From Paraburkholderia kirstenboschensis (GTDB lineage: Bacteria; Pseudomonadota; Gammaproteobacteria; Burkholderiales; Burkholderiaceae), in NCBI RefSeq assembly GCF_904848585.1, contig NZ_CAJHCR010000004.1:434001-498000 (forward strand): a DNA stretch of 64,000 nt, read 5' to 3'. A model generated the notes under the pieces. The model saw only the letters and a program-made list of their open reading frames with translations, had not been told where the DNA came from and made no database searches. A program made the position numbers and the translations under genes. How positions within the stretch are numbered: the first letter of the stretch is position 1; every line of letters starts with the position of its first letter. Shown piece by piece: positions 36,304 to 44,728 of this stretch.

Positions 36304-37335
36304 ATGGCGTTGCTAAACAAAGAGGCGCGCAGAAATGCGCGCACGCAGAAGATTCGTCCGCTGGCGGGTTCGCTGCTGGCTCTGGCAGTCGGTCTCGGCG
36401 CGGGTCTTGGTGCGATCGCGGCGCACGCGGACGACGCGCTGCCCAAACTGCCCGGCAAGACTCCACTCAAGGTCGGCTTCGCGCAGACCGAAAGCAATAA
36501 CCCGTGGCGCCTCGCGGAAACACGCAGCTTCAAGGAAGTGGCCGCGAAATGCGGCTGGCAGCTCGTGATGACCGACGCCAACGGCTCCAACTCCAAGCAG
36601 GTGTCCGACATTCAGAGCATGATCGCGCAGCACGTCGATCTGCTGGTGTTCCCGCCGCGTGAAGAAAAGCCGCTTGCACCCGTGGTGCTGCAGGCGAAGA
36701 AGGCCGGCATTCCGGTGATTCTGGTCGACCGTAACGTCGATCAGTCGGTGGCGGTTGCGGGCCGCGACTACATCACGTTTATCGGCTCCGACTTCATCGA
36801 TCAGGGTCATCGCGCCGCAGACTGGCTCATCAAGGCAACGGGCGGCAAGGCGAAGATCATCGAGCTCGAAGGCACTACCGGCGCGTCCGCAGCGAACGAT
36901 CGCAAGAAGGGCTTCGACGAAATCATTGCAAAGAATCCGGGCATGACGATCATCGCGTCGCAAAGCGGCGACTTCGCTCGCGACAAGGGCCGTCAAGTGA
37001 TGGAAACGTTGCTGCAGGCCCATCCGGACGTCACCGCCGTCTACGCGCACAACGACGAGATGGCGCTCGGCGCGATCGCCGCAATCAAGGCGGCGGGCAA
37101 GCAGCCGGGCAAAGACATCCAGATCGTCACAATCGACGGCACCAAGGGCGGACTCGATGCAATCGCCGCCGGCGAACTGGGTGCGAGCGTGCAGTCGAGC
37201 CCGTTCTTCGGGCCGCTCGCCTGCGACGTCGCACAGCGTTACGCGAAGGGTGAAAAGATCCCGACCTGGGTCAAGGTGTCGGACCGTTTCTACGACAAGA
37301 GCAACGTGCAGCAGAGCATGCAATACGGCTATTGA
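36304..37335 (+). CDS. ytfQ: Sugar ABC transporter binding protein, YtfQ-like
   Basis: A 343 aa periplasmic receptor. The signal peptide ends near AIAAHADDA. Motifs close to E. coli YtfQ (galactofuranose receptor): VGFAQTESNNPWRLAETRS, IPVILVDRNVDQ, GASAANDRKKGFDEIIA, SQSGDFARDKGRQVMET and YAHNDEMALGAIAAIKAAG. It ends MQYGY, like the YtfQ end. I chose the ATG at 36304 with GGAGG upstream, because the longer frame has no signal peptide at its start. First gene of the importer operon. The sugar is probably a furanose (galactofuranose or arabinofuranose), inferred from the homology. Confidence 0.93.
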   Translation: MALLNKEARRNARTQKIRPLAGSLLALAVGLGAGLGAIAAHADDALPKLPGKTPLKVGFAQTESNNPWRLAETRSFKEVAAKCGWQLVMTDANGSNSKQVSDIQSMIAQHVDLLVFPPREEKPLAPVVLQAKKAGIPVILVDRNVDQSVAVAGRDYITFIGSDFIDQGHRAADWLIKATGGKAKIIELEGTTGASAANDRKKGFDEIIAKNPGMTIIASQSGDFARDKGRQVMETLLQAHPDVTAVYAHNDEMALGAIAAIKAAGKQPGKDIQIVTIDGTKGGLDAIAAGELGASVQSSPFFGPLACDVAQRYAKGEKIPTWVKVSDRFYDKSNVQQSMQYGY

Positions 37336-37422
37336 CGGTATTGCTGGCGAAGCTCGGCAACCAGGCAGCAAGAAGTCTCCGCCTTGAAACAGTCTCCTCT
37401 GCAAGCGGATGACGGAAGGGTT

Positions 37423-37465
37423 CGAAGCGACGCGCCCGTGAACCACGGACCGTCGCTTCGCTTTT
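37423..37465 (+). terminator. Stem-loop between binding protein and ATPase genes
   Basis: CGAAGCGACG (37423-37432) pairs with CGTCGCTTCG (37451-37460), with an inner CCGTG/CACGG stem and a TTTT run after it. It probably acts as a partial terminator or 3' stabiliser that keeps receptor mRNA above that of the membrane components. Confidence 0.75.
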
Positions 37466-37527
37466 ATGCAGCGTAAGATGGTCAGGCGCAAAACGTCGAC
37501 CGCTGTACGCGCATCAGGAGGACACCT

Positions 37528-39180
37528 GTGACGCAATCCGGCACGCACACGCCACACTCCCCGCAGCCTTCGCAGTCTCCAGCTACGCGTCCGCTATTAC
37601 TCGAGATGCGGGACATCGGCATCAGCTTTGGCGGCGTGCCCGCGTTGCGCGGCGCGAATCTCAGCGTCGCGGCGGGCGAAGTGCATGCGCTAATCGGCCA
37701 GAACGGCGCAGGCAAATCAACCATGATCAAGATCCTGACCGGCGCCTATCGGCGCGGCTCGGGCAGCGTGCGCTTCGAGGGTCGCGAAGTCGATTTCCGC
37801 ACACCGAAGCAGGCGCGCGAAGCCGGCATCAGCACGATCTATCAGGAGATCAACTTGGTGCCGTTCCGCTCGGTGGCCGAGAACATTTTTCTTGGCCGCG
37901 AGCCCCGCCGCTTCGGTCTGATCGATTGGCGCACGGTGCAGCATCGCGCCGCCGCACTGCTCGACTCGTTTGGCCTGCATATCGATGTGAAGAAACCGGT
38001 GGGCCGCTATTCGACCGCGATCCAGCAGATGGTGGCGCTCGCGCGCGCCGTTTCCTCCGACGCGAAGATGGTGATCATGGACGAATCCACTTCGTCGCTC
38101 GACGAACGCGAAGTGGAGTTGCTGTTCACCGTGGTCCGCAAGCTGCGCGACGACGGGCGCGCGGTGATATTCGTGTCGCATCGGCTGGACGAACTGTATG
38201 CGCTGTGCGACCGCGTCACTGTGATGCGCGACGGCCAGACGGTCGCGCAAAGCACGATGGCTGAGATGGACAAACTGCAACTCGTGACAACGATGCTCGG
38301 CCGTACGCTCGCTGCCGTCGTCCACGACGATCCCGCGGCACGCGAAGCGAATCTCGCACGACGCGGCAAGCAGGCCATCGCCGCGCGCGATCTCGGCGCG
38401 CATCCGAAAGTGAGCGACGTCTCGCTCGAAGTCCATGCGGGCGAAGCCGTGGGTCTGGCGGGCCTGCTCGGTTCAGGGCGTACTGAAACCATGCGGCTGA
38501 TGTTCGGCGCGGATCCGCTGGAACGCGGGTCGGTCTCGATCGACGGTGCAACGGTGACGCTGAAATCGCCGCAAGACGCGATCGCGCGCGGTCTCGCTTA
38601 TCTAACCGAAGACCGCAAGGCCGAAGGCATCGTTCCGGAACTATCGGTGCGCGACAACCTCACGCTCGTCTGTCTGCGCACGCTGACGAGAAACGGCATC
38701 GTCGATGTGAAGAAGCAGCAGGCGATTGTCGACCGCTTCATTGCTTCGCTCGGCATCAAGCTGCGTTCCGCCGATCAACCGATCCGCGAACTCTCGGGCG
38801 GCAATCAACAGAAGGTGCTGCTTGCGCGTTGGCTCGCCGCCGAACCATCGCTTCTGCTGCTCGACGAACCGACGCGCGGCATCGACGTGGGTGCGAAGGC
38901 GGACGTCGCGAAGATCGTGCGCGAATTGCGCGACGCGGGCCTCGCCGTGCTCATGTCCGCTTCGGAGCTGGAAGAGCTGACGGCGGTGGCCGACCGTGCG
39001 GTCGTGATTCGCGACGGCCGGACCGTCGCGGAACTGAACGGCGCCGAGATGAGCGAGAGCGCGATCATGGACGCCATCGCCTACGGCGGCGACAGCAGTT
39101 CGCAGCTGGCCGAAGCGGCACAGACGGCGAATGCCGCACATATCGAAGACGCGCTGGAGGGCGACCGTCATGGTGTTTAA
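37528..39180 (+). CDS. ytfR: Sugar ABC transporter ATPase, YtfR-like
   Basis: A 550 aa cytoplasmic ATPase with two nucleotide-binding domains. Domain 1 has Walker A GQNGAGKSTMIKIL and Walker B VIMDESTSSLDE. Domain 2 has LSGGNQQKVLLARWL and LLLLDEPTRGIDVGAKAD, while its Walker A is degenerate (GLLGSGRTE), the usual asymmetry of carbohydrate-type CUT2 ATPases. The start is a GTG with AGGAGG seven bases upstream. It overlaps the next gene by 11 bases. It powers import with the two permeases that follow. Confidence 0.95.
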   Translation: MTQSGTHTPHSPQPSQSPATRPLLLEMRDIGISFGGVPALRGANLSVAAGEVHALIGQNGAGKSTMIKILTGAYRRGSGSVRFEGREVDFRTPKQAREAGISTIYQEINLVPFRSVAENIFLGREPRRFGLIDWRTVQHRAAALLDSFGLHIDVKKPVGRYSTAIQQMVALARAVSSDAKMVIMDESTSSLDEREVELLFTVVRKLRDDGRAVIFVSHRLDELYALCDRVTVMRDGQTVAQSTMAEMDKLQLVTTMLGRTLAAVVHDDPAAREANLARRGKQAIAARDLGAHPKVSDVSLEVHAGEAVGLAGLLGSGRTETMRLMFGADPLERGSVSIDGATVTLKSPQDAIARGLAYLTEDRKAEGIVPELSVRDNLTLVCLRTLTRNGIVDVKKQQAIVDRFIASLGIKLRSADQPIRELSGGNQQKVLLARWLAAEPSLLLLDEPTRGIDVGAKADVAKIVRELRDAGLAVLMSASELEELTAVADRAVVIRDGRTVAELNGAEMSESAIMDAIAYGGDSSSQLAEAAQTANAAHIEDALEGDRHGV

Positions 39181-40243
39181 GCTGGACCAGGAGTCTTTGC
39201 AAAGCGAGCCGCAGGCCGGGCATGCCGGGCCGCAAGCCGGCAGCGAAGCTGCGCCTCAGCAGGCAAGCTCGCCGGCAAATGCGCCGCGCGCTTCCCAGGC
39301 CACCACCGTGCGCAACTGGCGGCGCCTCGCGATGCAACGAGAAGTGATCGTGCTGCTGGCGATGGTGCTGTTCAACCTGATCTTCACGCCGCATTTCTGG
39401 TCGCTACAGACGTTCAACGTGAATCTCACGCAAGTGGTGACGATCGTGATCGTCGGCATCGGCATGACGCTCGTGGTCGCGACAGGCGGCATCGACCTGT
39501 CGGTCGGCGCATCGATGGCCATCTCGGGCGCGCTCGCGCCGATGCTCTTTCTCAACATACCTGGACCCGGCGGCATCGCGCTGGCGTTTGTACTGCCGGT
39601 GCTGGCCGCGGCGTTGTGCGGTGTCTTCAACGGACTGCTGGTAACAAGGCTCGCCGTTCAACCGATTGTTGCGACGCTCGTGCTTTTCATTGCCGGACGC
39701 GGCATTGCGCAAGTCGTCACCGACGGCAGCCTGCAGGCTTTCAATACGCCGGCCTTCCAGTGGATCGCGCTTGGCAAGGTTGCGGGAGTGCCGTTCCAGG
39801 TGCTCCTCATGCTCGCGCTGGTGGTTGCATTCGCGTGGGTCGTGCGTAAGACACTGTTCGGCCAGTATCTGCTGATCACCGGCGGCAACGAGAAGGCGGC
39901 TTATCTGTCGGGCGTGCCGACGGCGAGCGTCAAGCTGATCGCCTATACGCTGTGTGCGGCGCTGGCGGGACTCGCCGGGCTGATTTCGATCTCCGTCAAT
40001 TCTTCTTCGGATGCGAACGTGGTCGGGCTCGGCATCGAACTCGATGCAATCGCCGCGGTCGCGGTGGGCGGCACGGCGCTGACCGGCGGCAAGGCGTTTA
40101 TCGGCGGCACGCTGGTCGGCGCGCTAATCATCCAGTTGCTGCGCTACACGTTGCTCGCGCACGGCATTCCCGATGCGGCCGCGCTGGTGGTGAAGGCCGG
40201 CATTATCGTCGCCGCAGTGTACGTGCAGCGGCGCTCGCGCTAA
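39170..40243 (+). CDS. ytfT: Sugar ABC transporter permease, YtfT-like
   Basis: A 357 aa BPD_transp_2 family inner-membrane permease. A 60 residue hydrophilic N-terminus is followed by about eight to ten helices with VGIGMTLVVATGGIDLSVGAS, LVTRLAVQPIVATL and AIAAVAVGGTALTGGKAF, the conserved blocks of CUT2 permeases. I chose the ATG at 39170, which overlaps the ATPase stop and has GGAGG upstream; the frame further upstream lies inside the ATPase gene. It pairs with the next gene as a heterodimer. Confidence 0.93.
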   Translation: MVFKLDQESLQSEPQAGHAGPQAGSEAAPQQASSPANAPRASQATTVRNWRRLAMQREVIVLLAMVLFNLIFTPHFWSLQTFNVNLTQVVTIVIVGIGMTLVVATGGIDLSVGASMAISGALAPMLFLNIPGPGGIALAFVLPVLAAALCGVFNGLLVTRLAVQPIVATLVLFIAGRGIAQVVTDGSLQAFNTPAFQWIALGKVAGVPFQVLLMLALVVAFAWVVRKTLFGQYLLITGGNEKAAYLSGVPTASVKLIAYTLCAALAGLAGLISISVNSSSDANVVGLGIELDAIAAVAVGGTALTGGKAFIGGTLVGALIIQLLRYTLLAHGIPDAAALVVKAGIIVAAVYVQRRSR

Positions 40244-40262
40244 CGCCAGGGACCTCGTCGCG

Positions 40263-41228
40263 ATGAAAAAGAATCTGCCTATCCTGCTCGCGCTGGTTGC
40301 GCTCGTCGTGCTCGGCCTCGTGCGCTACGAGCATTTCGCGTCGGCGTACAACATCACTTCCTTCTGGCGCTACAACTCGATGTTCGCGCTCATCTCGGTC
40401 GGCATGGCGTTCGTGATCATCACGGGCGGCATCGACCTGTCGGTGGGCACGGTCGCGGCCATGTCGAGCGTCGTAGCGGCAATGGCGAGCGCGCACGGAG
40501 GTTGGGTCGCCGTGGTCGCGGGGTGCGCGGCCGGGCTCGCCGCCGGCGTGCTGAATGGAGTCATCATCACGCGGCTGAAGATTCTGCCCTTCATCGTGAC
40601 GCTCGCGACGAGCCTCGGCGCACACGGCGTCGCGTTGCTGCTCGGCAAGAACGATGCGGTGTCGATCGCCTCGGATTCGAATTTTGCCAACTTCGGCCAA
40701 GGCGATCTGTTCGGCTTACCGATTCCTGGGATCGTCGCCGCGTTGGTCGCCGTGGCCGGCTGGCTTGCGCTGCGCAGCACGCGCTTTGGGCGGCATTCGC
40801 TCGCCATCGGCGGAAGTGAGGAAGCCGCGCGGTTGATGGGTCTGAACGTGGACCGCACACTCGTGATGGCCTATGCGGTCAGCGGCCTGCTCGCCGGCAT
40901 GGCGGGCGTGATCCTGGCCGCGCAGTTCGGCGCGGGGCAGCCGAACGAAGGCGTCGGCTGGGAGTTGTTCGCGATCTCCGCAGTCGTGCTCGGCGGCACA
41001 CTGCTCACGGGCGGCGAAGGCTCGATTGCGATGACGATTGCCGGCGTGTTGCTGCTCGGCCTCGTGTTCAACCTGCTGAACTTCGAGAACGGCCTCGGGT
41101 TCATCAGCCTGTCGGCGTACTGGCAATCGGTGATTCGGGGCGTGTTTCTGCTGCTCGTCATCGTTTTGCAAGCCAGAGTGCTGAAGCAAAGGGGTAACAA
41201 GCGGATGGCGGTGCAGGCGCAGAGTTAG
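40263..41228 (+). CDS. yjfF: Sugar ABC transporter permease, YjfF-like
   Basis: A 321 aa permease of the same family as its neighbour, with motifs VGMAFVIITGGIDLSVGTV, ITRLKILPFIVTLATSLGA and AISAVVLGGTLLTGGEGSI. It starts 20 bases after the previous stop. The gene order receptor-ATPase-permease-permease equals ytfQ-ytfR-ytfT-yjfF of E. coli, which supports galactofuranose-type transport. It is the last gene of the operon. Confidence 0.93.
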   Translation: MKKNLPILLALVALVVLGLVRYEHFASAYNITSFWRYNSMFALISVGMAFVIITGGIDLSVGTVAAMSSVVAAMASAHGGWVAVVAGCAAGLAAGVLNGVIITRLKILPFIVTLATSLGAHGVALLLGKNDAVSIASDSNFANFGQGDLFGLPIPGIVAALVAVAGWLALRSTRFGRHSLAIGGSEEAARLMGLNVDRTLVMAYAVSGLLAGMAGVILAAQFGAGQPNEGVGWELFAISAVVLGGTLLTGGEGSIAMTIAGVLLLGLVFNLLNFENGLGFISLSAYWQSVIRGVFLLLVIVLQARVLKQRGNKRMAVQAQS

Positions 41229-41820
41229 GCGGCGGTGGAGTGGATAGGGAGTGGCGGTGGGCCGAGCCGACGAGCCGCCGTCATCGTGCGTCGTCAGGCT
41301 GCTTTGCGCGGCTTTTTTCTGGCGCGTTTGCCTGCTTTATCGGCAGGGTCTATGCTGCGCCGCACGGCAGGTTTCGGTATCATCCCGAAAATGTTGGCCG
41401 CGCGGCGCACCTATCCGGCGCAAGCCGACAGCCAATGGCGACCGCCCTGCGCGGCTTTCGCCCATCGCCGTACCCGTGGTGAAGCGCGGCTGCAATCACG
41501 CCAGGTTTTCCCGCCGCCGATCGCAATCAGACCCGGCGCGGGCGCTTCTAAACCAGTAATCCGCTTGACGACCGTGGGCTGATAACCGTCGCTCGGACCG
41601 CTGTATCGGCGCTCGCCGCAACGCTTTTGGCCGCGCTTCTGGCGGCGCTTGTCCCCGTATTTGTCGCGCCCGATCGCCGCGCCACGGCCCACCGGCTGCG
41701 GGCGCGGTAAAATAATGGATTGCGCGCACTTCCCGTTCGCGGGTGAGCGCAGCATCGCCCTTGCCGTGCCGGCCGGCTTGAACGACTGGCCGCCTTTGTT
41801 TTCGCACTATCCAAGAAGCC
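41229..41820. other. Intergenic stretch, no gene seen
   Basis: About 590 bases between the importer operon and the ferredoxin-NADP reductase gene. Frames on both strands overlap one another and have no motifs. The promoter of the reductase gene is expected in the last 150 bases. Confidence 0.4.
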
Positions 41821-42591
41821 ATGAGCAACCTCAATTCACAAACCGTCCTGAGCGTCCATCACTGGACCGATACGCTTTTCAGCTTCACCTGCACGCGCGA
41901 TCCGTCGTTCCGTTTCGAAAACGGCCAGTTCACGATGGTGGGCCTCGAAGTCGACGGCAAGCCGCTGATCCGCGCTTACAGCCTCGCAAGTGCGAACTAC
42001 GAAGAACATCTCGAATTCCTGAGCATCAAGGTGCAGGACGGCCCGCTCACGTCGCGTTTGCAGCACCTGAAGGTGGGCGACCAGGTGCTGATCGGCAAGA
42101 AGCCGGTCGGCACGCTGATGGCCGACAACCTGCTGCCGGGCAAGACGCTGTGGCTGTTGTCCACGGGCACGGGCCTCGCGCCGTTCATGTCGATCATCAA
42201 AGATCCGGACATTTACGACCGTTACGAGCGCGTGGTCCTCACGCACACGTGCCGTTTCGTCGACGAACTGGCGTACAAGGAATACATCACCGACCACCTG
42301 CCGGCGCACGAGCACCTCGGCGAACTGGTGCAGGAAAAGCTGCTGTATTACCCCACCGTCACGCGTGAGCCGTTCCAGAACCGCGGCCGTATCACCGAAC
42401 TGATCGAAACCGAAAAACTGTTCGCCGACCTCGGCGTGCCGGGCTTCTCACTAGAAGACGACCGTGTGATGCTCTGCGGCAGCCCGCACATGCTGCGCGA
42501 CACGCGCAAACTGCTCGACGACCTCGGTTTCCAGGAGGGCAGCAACAATGCGCCGGGCCATTACGTGGTCGAAAAAGCGTTCGTCGGTTAA
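41821..42591 (+). CDS. fpr: Ferredoxin-NADP(+) reductase
   Basis: A 256 aa flavoenzyme moving electrons between NADPH and ferredoxin or flavodoxin. FAD is bound by RAYSLAS, and NADP by LLSTGTGLAPFMSII and VMLCGSPHML. The C-terminal VEKAFVG is typical of bacterial subclass I FNRs. The start ATG at 41821 is the family start (MSNLNSQTVL). It is monocistronic, with a strong terminator. It probably serves iron-sulfur cluster repair and oxidative stress defence. Confidence 0.96.
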   Translation: MSNLNSQTVLSVHHWTDTLFSFTCTRDPSFRFENGQFTMVGLEVDGKPLIRAYSLASANYEEHLEFLSIKVQDGPLTSRLQHLKVGDQVLIGKKPVGTLMADNLLPGKTLWLLSTGTGLAPFMSIIKDPDIYDRYERVVLTHTCRFVDELAYKEYITDHLPAHEHLGELVQEKLLYYPTVTREPFQNRGRITELIETEKLFADLGVPGFSLEDDRVMLCGSPHMLRDTRKLLDDLGFQEGSNNAPGHYVVEKAFVG

Positions 42592-43010
42592 GCGGATTTT
42601 TCGCGGCCCATGCCGCAAATCAAGAAAAAGGAGCCTTCTGGCTCCTTTTTTTTCGCAGTTACAATTCGACGTAACAGATTTGACGTTAGACGTCGGAATT
42701 CTTCCTACAAAACGCTGATCAAAGACGTCGACCATTGCGCTAGATATCCGCTCTAACCCTTTGTGGGCCTGTATTTTTCCCATTTTTGAGATATGATCGC
42801 GGCGCACTGTCGGTTGATTTTGTGGTGGCACGTGGTACGCCCGGCTTGTTACTGAATGTAAATTTCGTTACGTTGCCGGTAGTGAATTTGCCTGTCCGGC
42901 TTCTCTGATACGGCCCGTCAGCGATGGCCTGAGACCTTATGCGTTCTTTCGTTTTTGCGGCGCCGATGCGCCACTCTTTCGTTGTCCGCGCCGCTTCCTG
43001 AGAGAAAGTC
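42592..43010. other. Intergenic stretch with terminator
   Basis: Holds the terminator at 42625-42653, then about 350 bases without a gene. This remainder is relatively AT-rich (42750-42900) and is the probable promoter region of the two-component pair. Confidence 0.4.
42625..42653 (+). terminator. Terminator of fpr
   Basis: AAAAAGGAGCC, loop TTCT, GGCTCCTTTTTTTT: a perfect hairpin with a long T run, about 35 bases after the stop. Confidence 0.93.
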
Positions 43011-43868
43011 ATGGATACGTCGACTGTCGTCCGATTAGCCGCTCATTCGTCAACCCCGTTGCTGCGCGACGGTTTCGGCGAGAGCGGCCTGACCGCTGAG
43101 TCGGCTGAGCGCGAACTGGCGCGGTTGCGCGCACGGGTGCGCGAACTTTCCACCGAACTCGTCAGGGCCCAGGAAGCGGCTTGCCGCCACGTTGCTCGCG
43201 AGCTGCACGACGGCGTGGGCGCCGAGTTGACCGCAACGCGCTTTGCACTTGCCGGCGTTGAAACGTGGTTACCCGCCGACGCTCCCGCACAATGCTCGGC
43301 CGCGCTCGCCGTCGCGAACCGCTCGCTCGACGCCGTCTGCACCGCAACGCGTCAAGCCGTGGCGGAGCTGCACGCGCCGGCGCTCGAAGCGGGCATCGTC
43401 GGCGCGCTCGCGCAATGGACCGGCGACTTCGCCGCCCGCACGCAGTTGCGCACGAGTTTCGTCTGCGCGGCCGACGTACGCCTCACGCGGCTACCCGCCG
43501 ACGCGGCGCTGGCCGTGTTCCGCGTCGCGCAGGAGGCGCTGAACAACGTCGCCAAACATGCACGCGCGCAATCCGCCGACGTCCGCATCGAGACAAGCCG
43601 CCGCCATCTCACTCTGATCGTCTGCGACGACGGTATCGGCGTTTCGCGCAACGCCCAGCGGAGCAATGGCCATTTCGGCTTGAGCGGAATGAAGGCGCGC
43701 TGCGCCGCCTTCGACGGCACGCTGCGCGTGACTGCACGGCGCGGCCAGAACGATAGCCCGCGCGGTGACAGCAGCGACGGCTCGCGCGGCACGCGCGTGC
43801 GTGCGCGCTTCGCGTGGGACGCGATGCTCGCCGACGGGCACGCCGGACTGCGCGCGGTGCAATCGTGA
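43011..43868 (+). CDS. Soluble NarX-type sensor histidine kinase
   Basis: A 285 aa HisKA_3 family kinase. A short N-terminal coiled coil (about 25-60) leads into the phosphoacceptor HisKA_3 helix (EAACRHVARELHDGVGAELT) with His in RELHDG. The ATPase domain has the N box in FRVAQEALNNVAKHARA and G boxes in VCDDGIGVSRN and GHFGLSGMKARC. There is no membrane helix and no recognisable sensor domain, so it senses inside the cell or through a partner. It is followed 10 bases later by its response regulator. Confidence 0.92.
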   Translation: MDTSTVVRLAAHSSTPLLRDGFGESGLTAESAERELARLRARVRELSTELVRAQEAACRHVARELHDGVGAELTATRFALAGVETWLPADAPAQCSAALAVANRSLDAVCTATRQAVAELHAPALEAGIVGALAQWTGDFAARTQLRTSFVCAADVRLTRLPADAALAVFRVAQEALNNVAKHARAQSADVRIETSRRHLTLIVCDDGIGVSRNAQRSNGHFGLSGMKARCAAFDGTLRVTARRGQNDSPRGDSSDGSRGTRVRARFAWDAMLADGHAGLRAVQS

Positions 43869-43878
43869 GCGAGCCGTC

Positions 43879-44535
43879 ATGAGCCTGCGCATCCTGCTCG
43901 CCGACGATCACGCCGTGGTCCGCCAGGGTGTGCGTCAATTGCTGCTCGACCGCGGCGTGGCGCGCGAGGTCAGCGAGGCGCAAACCGGCGCGGAAGCGCT
44001 CGACGCCGTCGCCAGCCAGAGCTACGACGTCGTGTTGCTCGACATTTCGCTGCCGGACATGAACGGCGTGGAAGTACTCAAGCGCCTGAAGCGCAAGGCG
44101 CCGCGCGTGGCGGTGCTGATGTTCTCGATGTACCGCGAGGATCAGTACGCGGTGCGGGCGCTGAAGGCCGGCGCGGCGGGCTATCTGTCGAAGACCGTCG
44201 ACGCCGCGCAGATGATCGGCGCGATCCAGCAGGTCGCCGCGGGCCGCAAGTACGTGAGCCCGGCGATGGCGGAGGCGCTAGCCGATTACGTCTCTTTCGA
44301 CGGCGAACAGTTGCCGCACGAAAAGCTCTCCGACCGTGAATACCAGACGCTGTGTATGCTCGCTTCGGGCAAGCGGCTGACCGACATCGCCGAAGCACTG
44401 TCGTTGTCGGTGAAAACGGTGAGCGTGTATCGCACCCGTCTGCTCGAGAAGATGAAGCTGCGCAACAACGCGGAACTCACTTTCTACGTGATGAGCAATC
44501 GCCTCATCGACCTGAATCCGGCGATGGCGGGCTGA
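43879..44535 (+). CDS. NarL/FixJ-family response regulator
   Basis: A 218 aa regulator. The receiver domain (1-120) has LADDHAVVRQGVRQLL, the phosphoacceptor Asp in VVLLDISLPDMNG and Lys in AGAAGYLSKTVDA. The LuxR-type helix-turn-helix is LSDREYQTLCMLASGKRLTD and SVKTVSVYRTRLLEKMKL. I chose the ATG at 43879 because it begins directly at the receiver domain; the upstream frame lies inside the kinase gene. Target genes are unknown; the amino-acid permease gene follows about 190 bases downstream. Confidence 0.94.
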   Translation: MSLRILLADDHAVVRQGVRQLLLDRGVAREVSEAQTGAEALDAVASQSYDVVLLDISLPDMNGVEVLKRLKRKAPRVAVLMFSMYREDQYAVRALKAGAAGYLSKTVDAAQMIGAIQQVAAGRKYVSPAMAEALADYVSFDGEQLPHEKLSDREYQTLCMLASGKRLTDIAEALSLSVKTVSVYRTRLLEKMKLRNNAELTFYVMSNRLIDLNPAMAG

Positions 44536-44728
44536 ACTCCGGTCTGCTATCGCTCTTGCCGCTTCGTTATCGCTTCGCCGCCACCGCGCGACGTTAGGCA
44601 ATTGAACACCGGCAAGACCAGTTCAACAGCGCGTCCCAAAAAGGTGCATACGGCGCGCATCCGCTAAAATTGCGGGTTTCCCCGACATTCGGCGCGCGAC
44701 ACGCGTGCACTACTGGAGACCCCCGCCA

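Noticed and set aside
36313..37557. 414 aa minus-strand frame over the ytfQ-like gene
   Set aside because: Shadow of the receptor gene; no ribosome site or motif.
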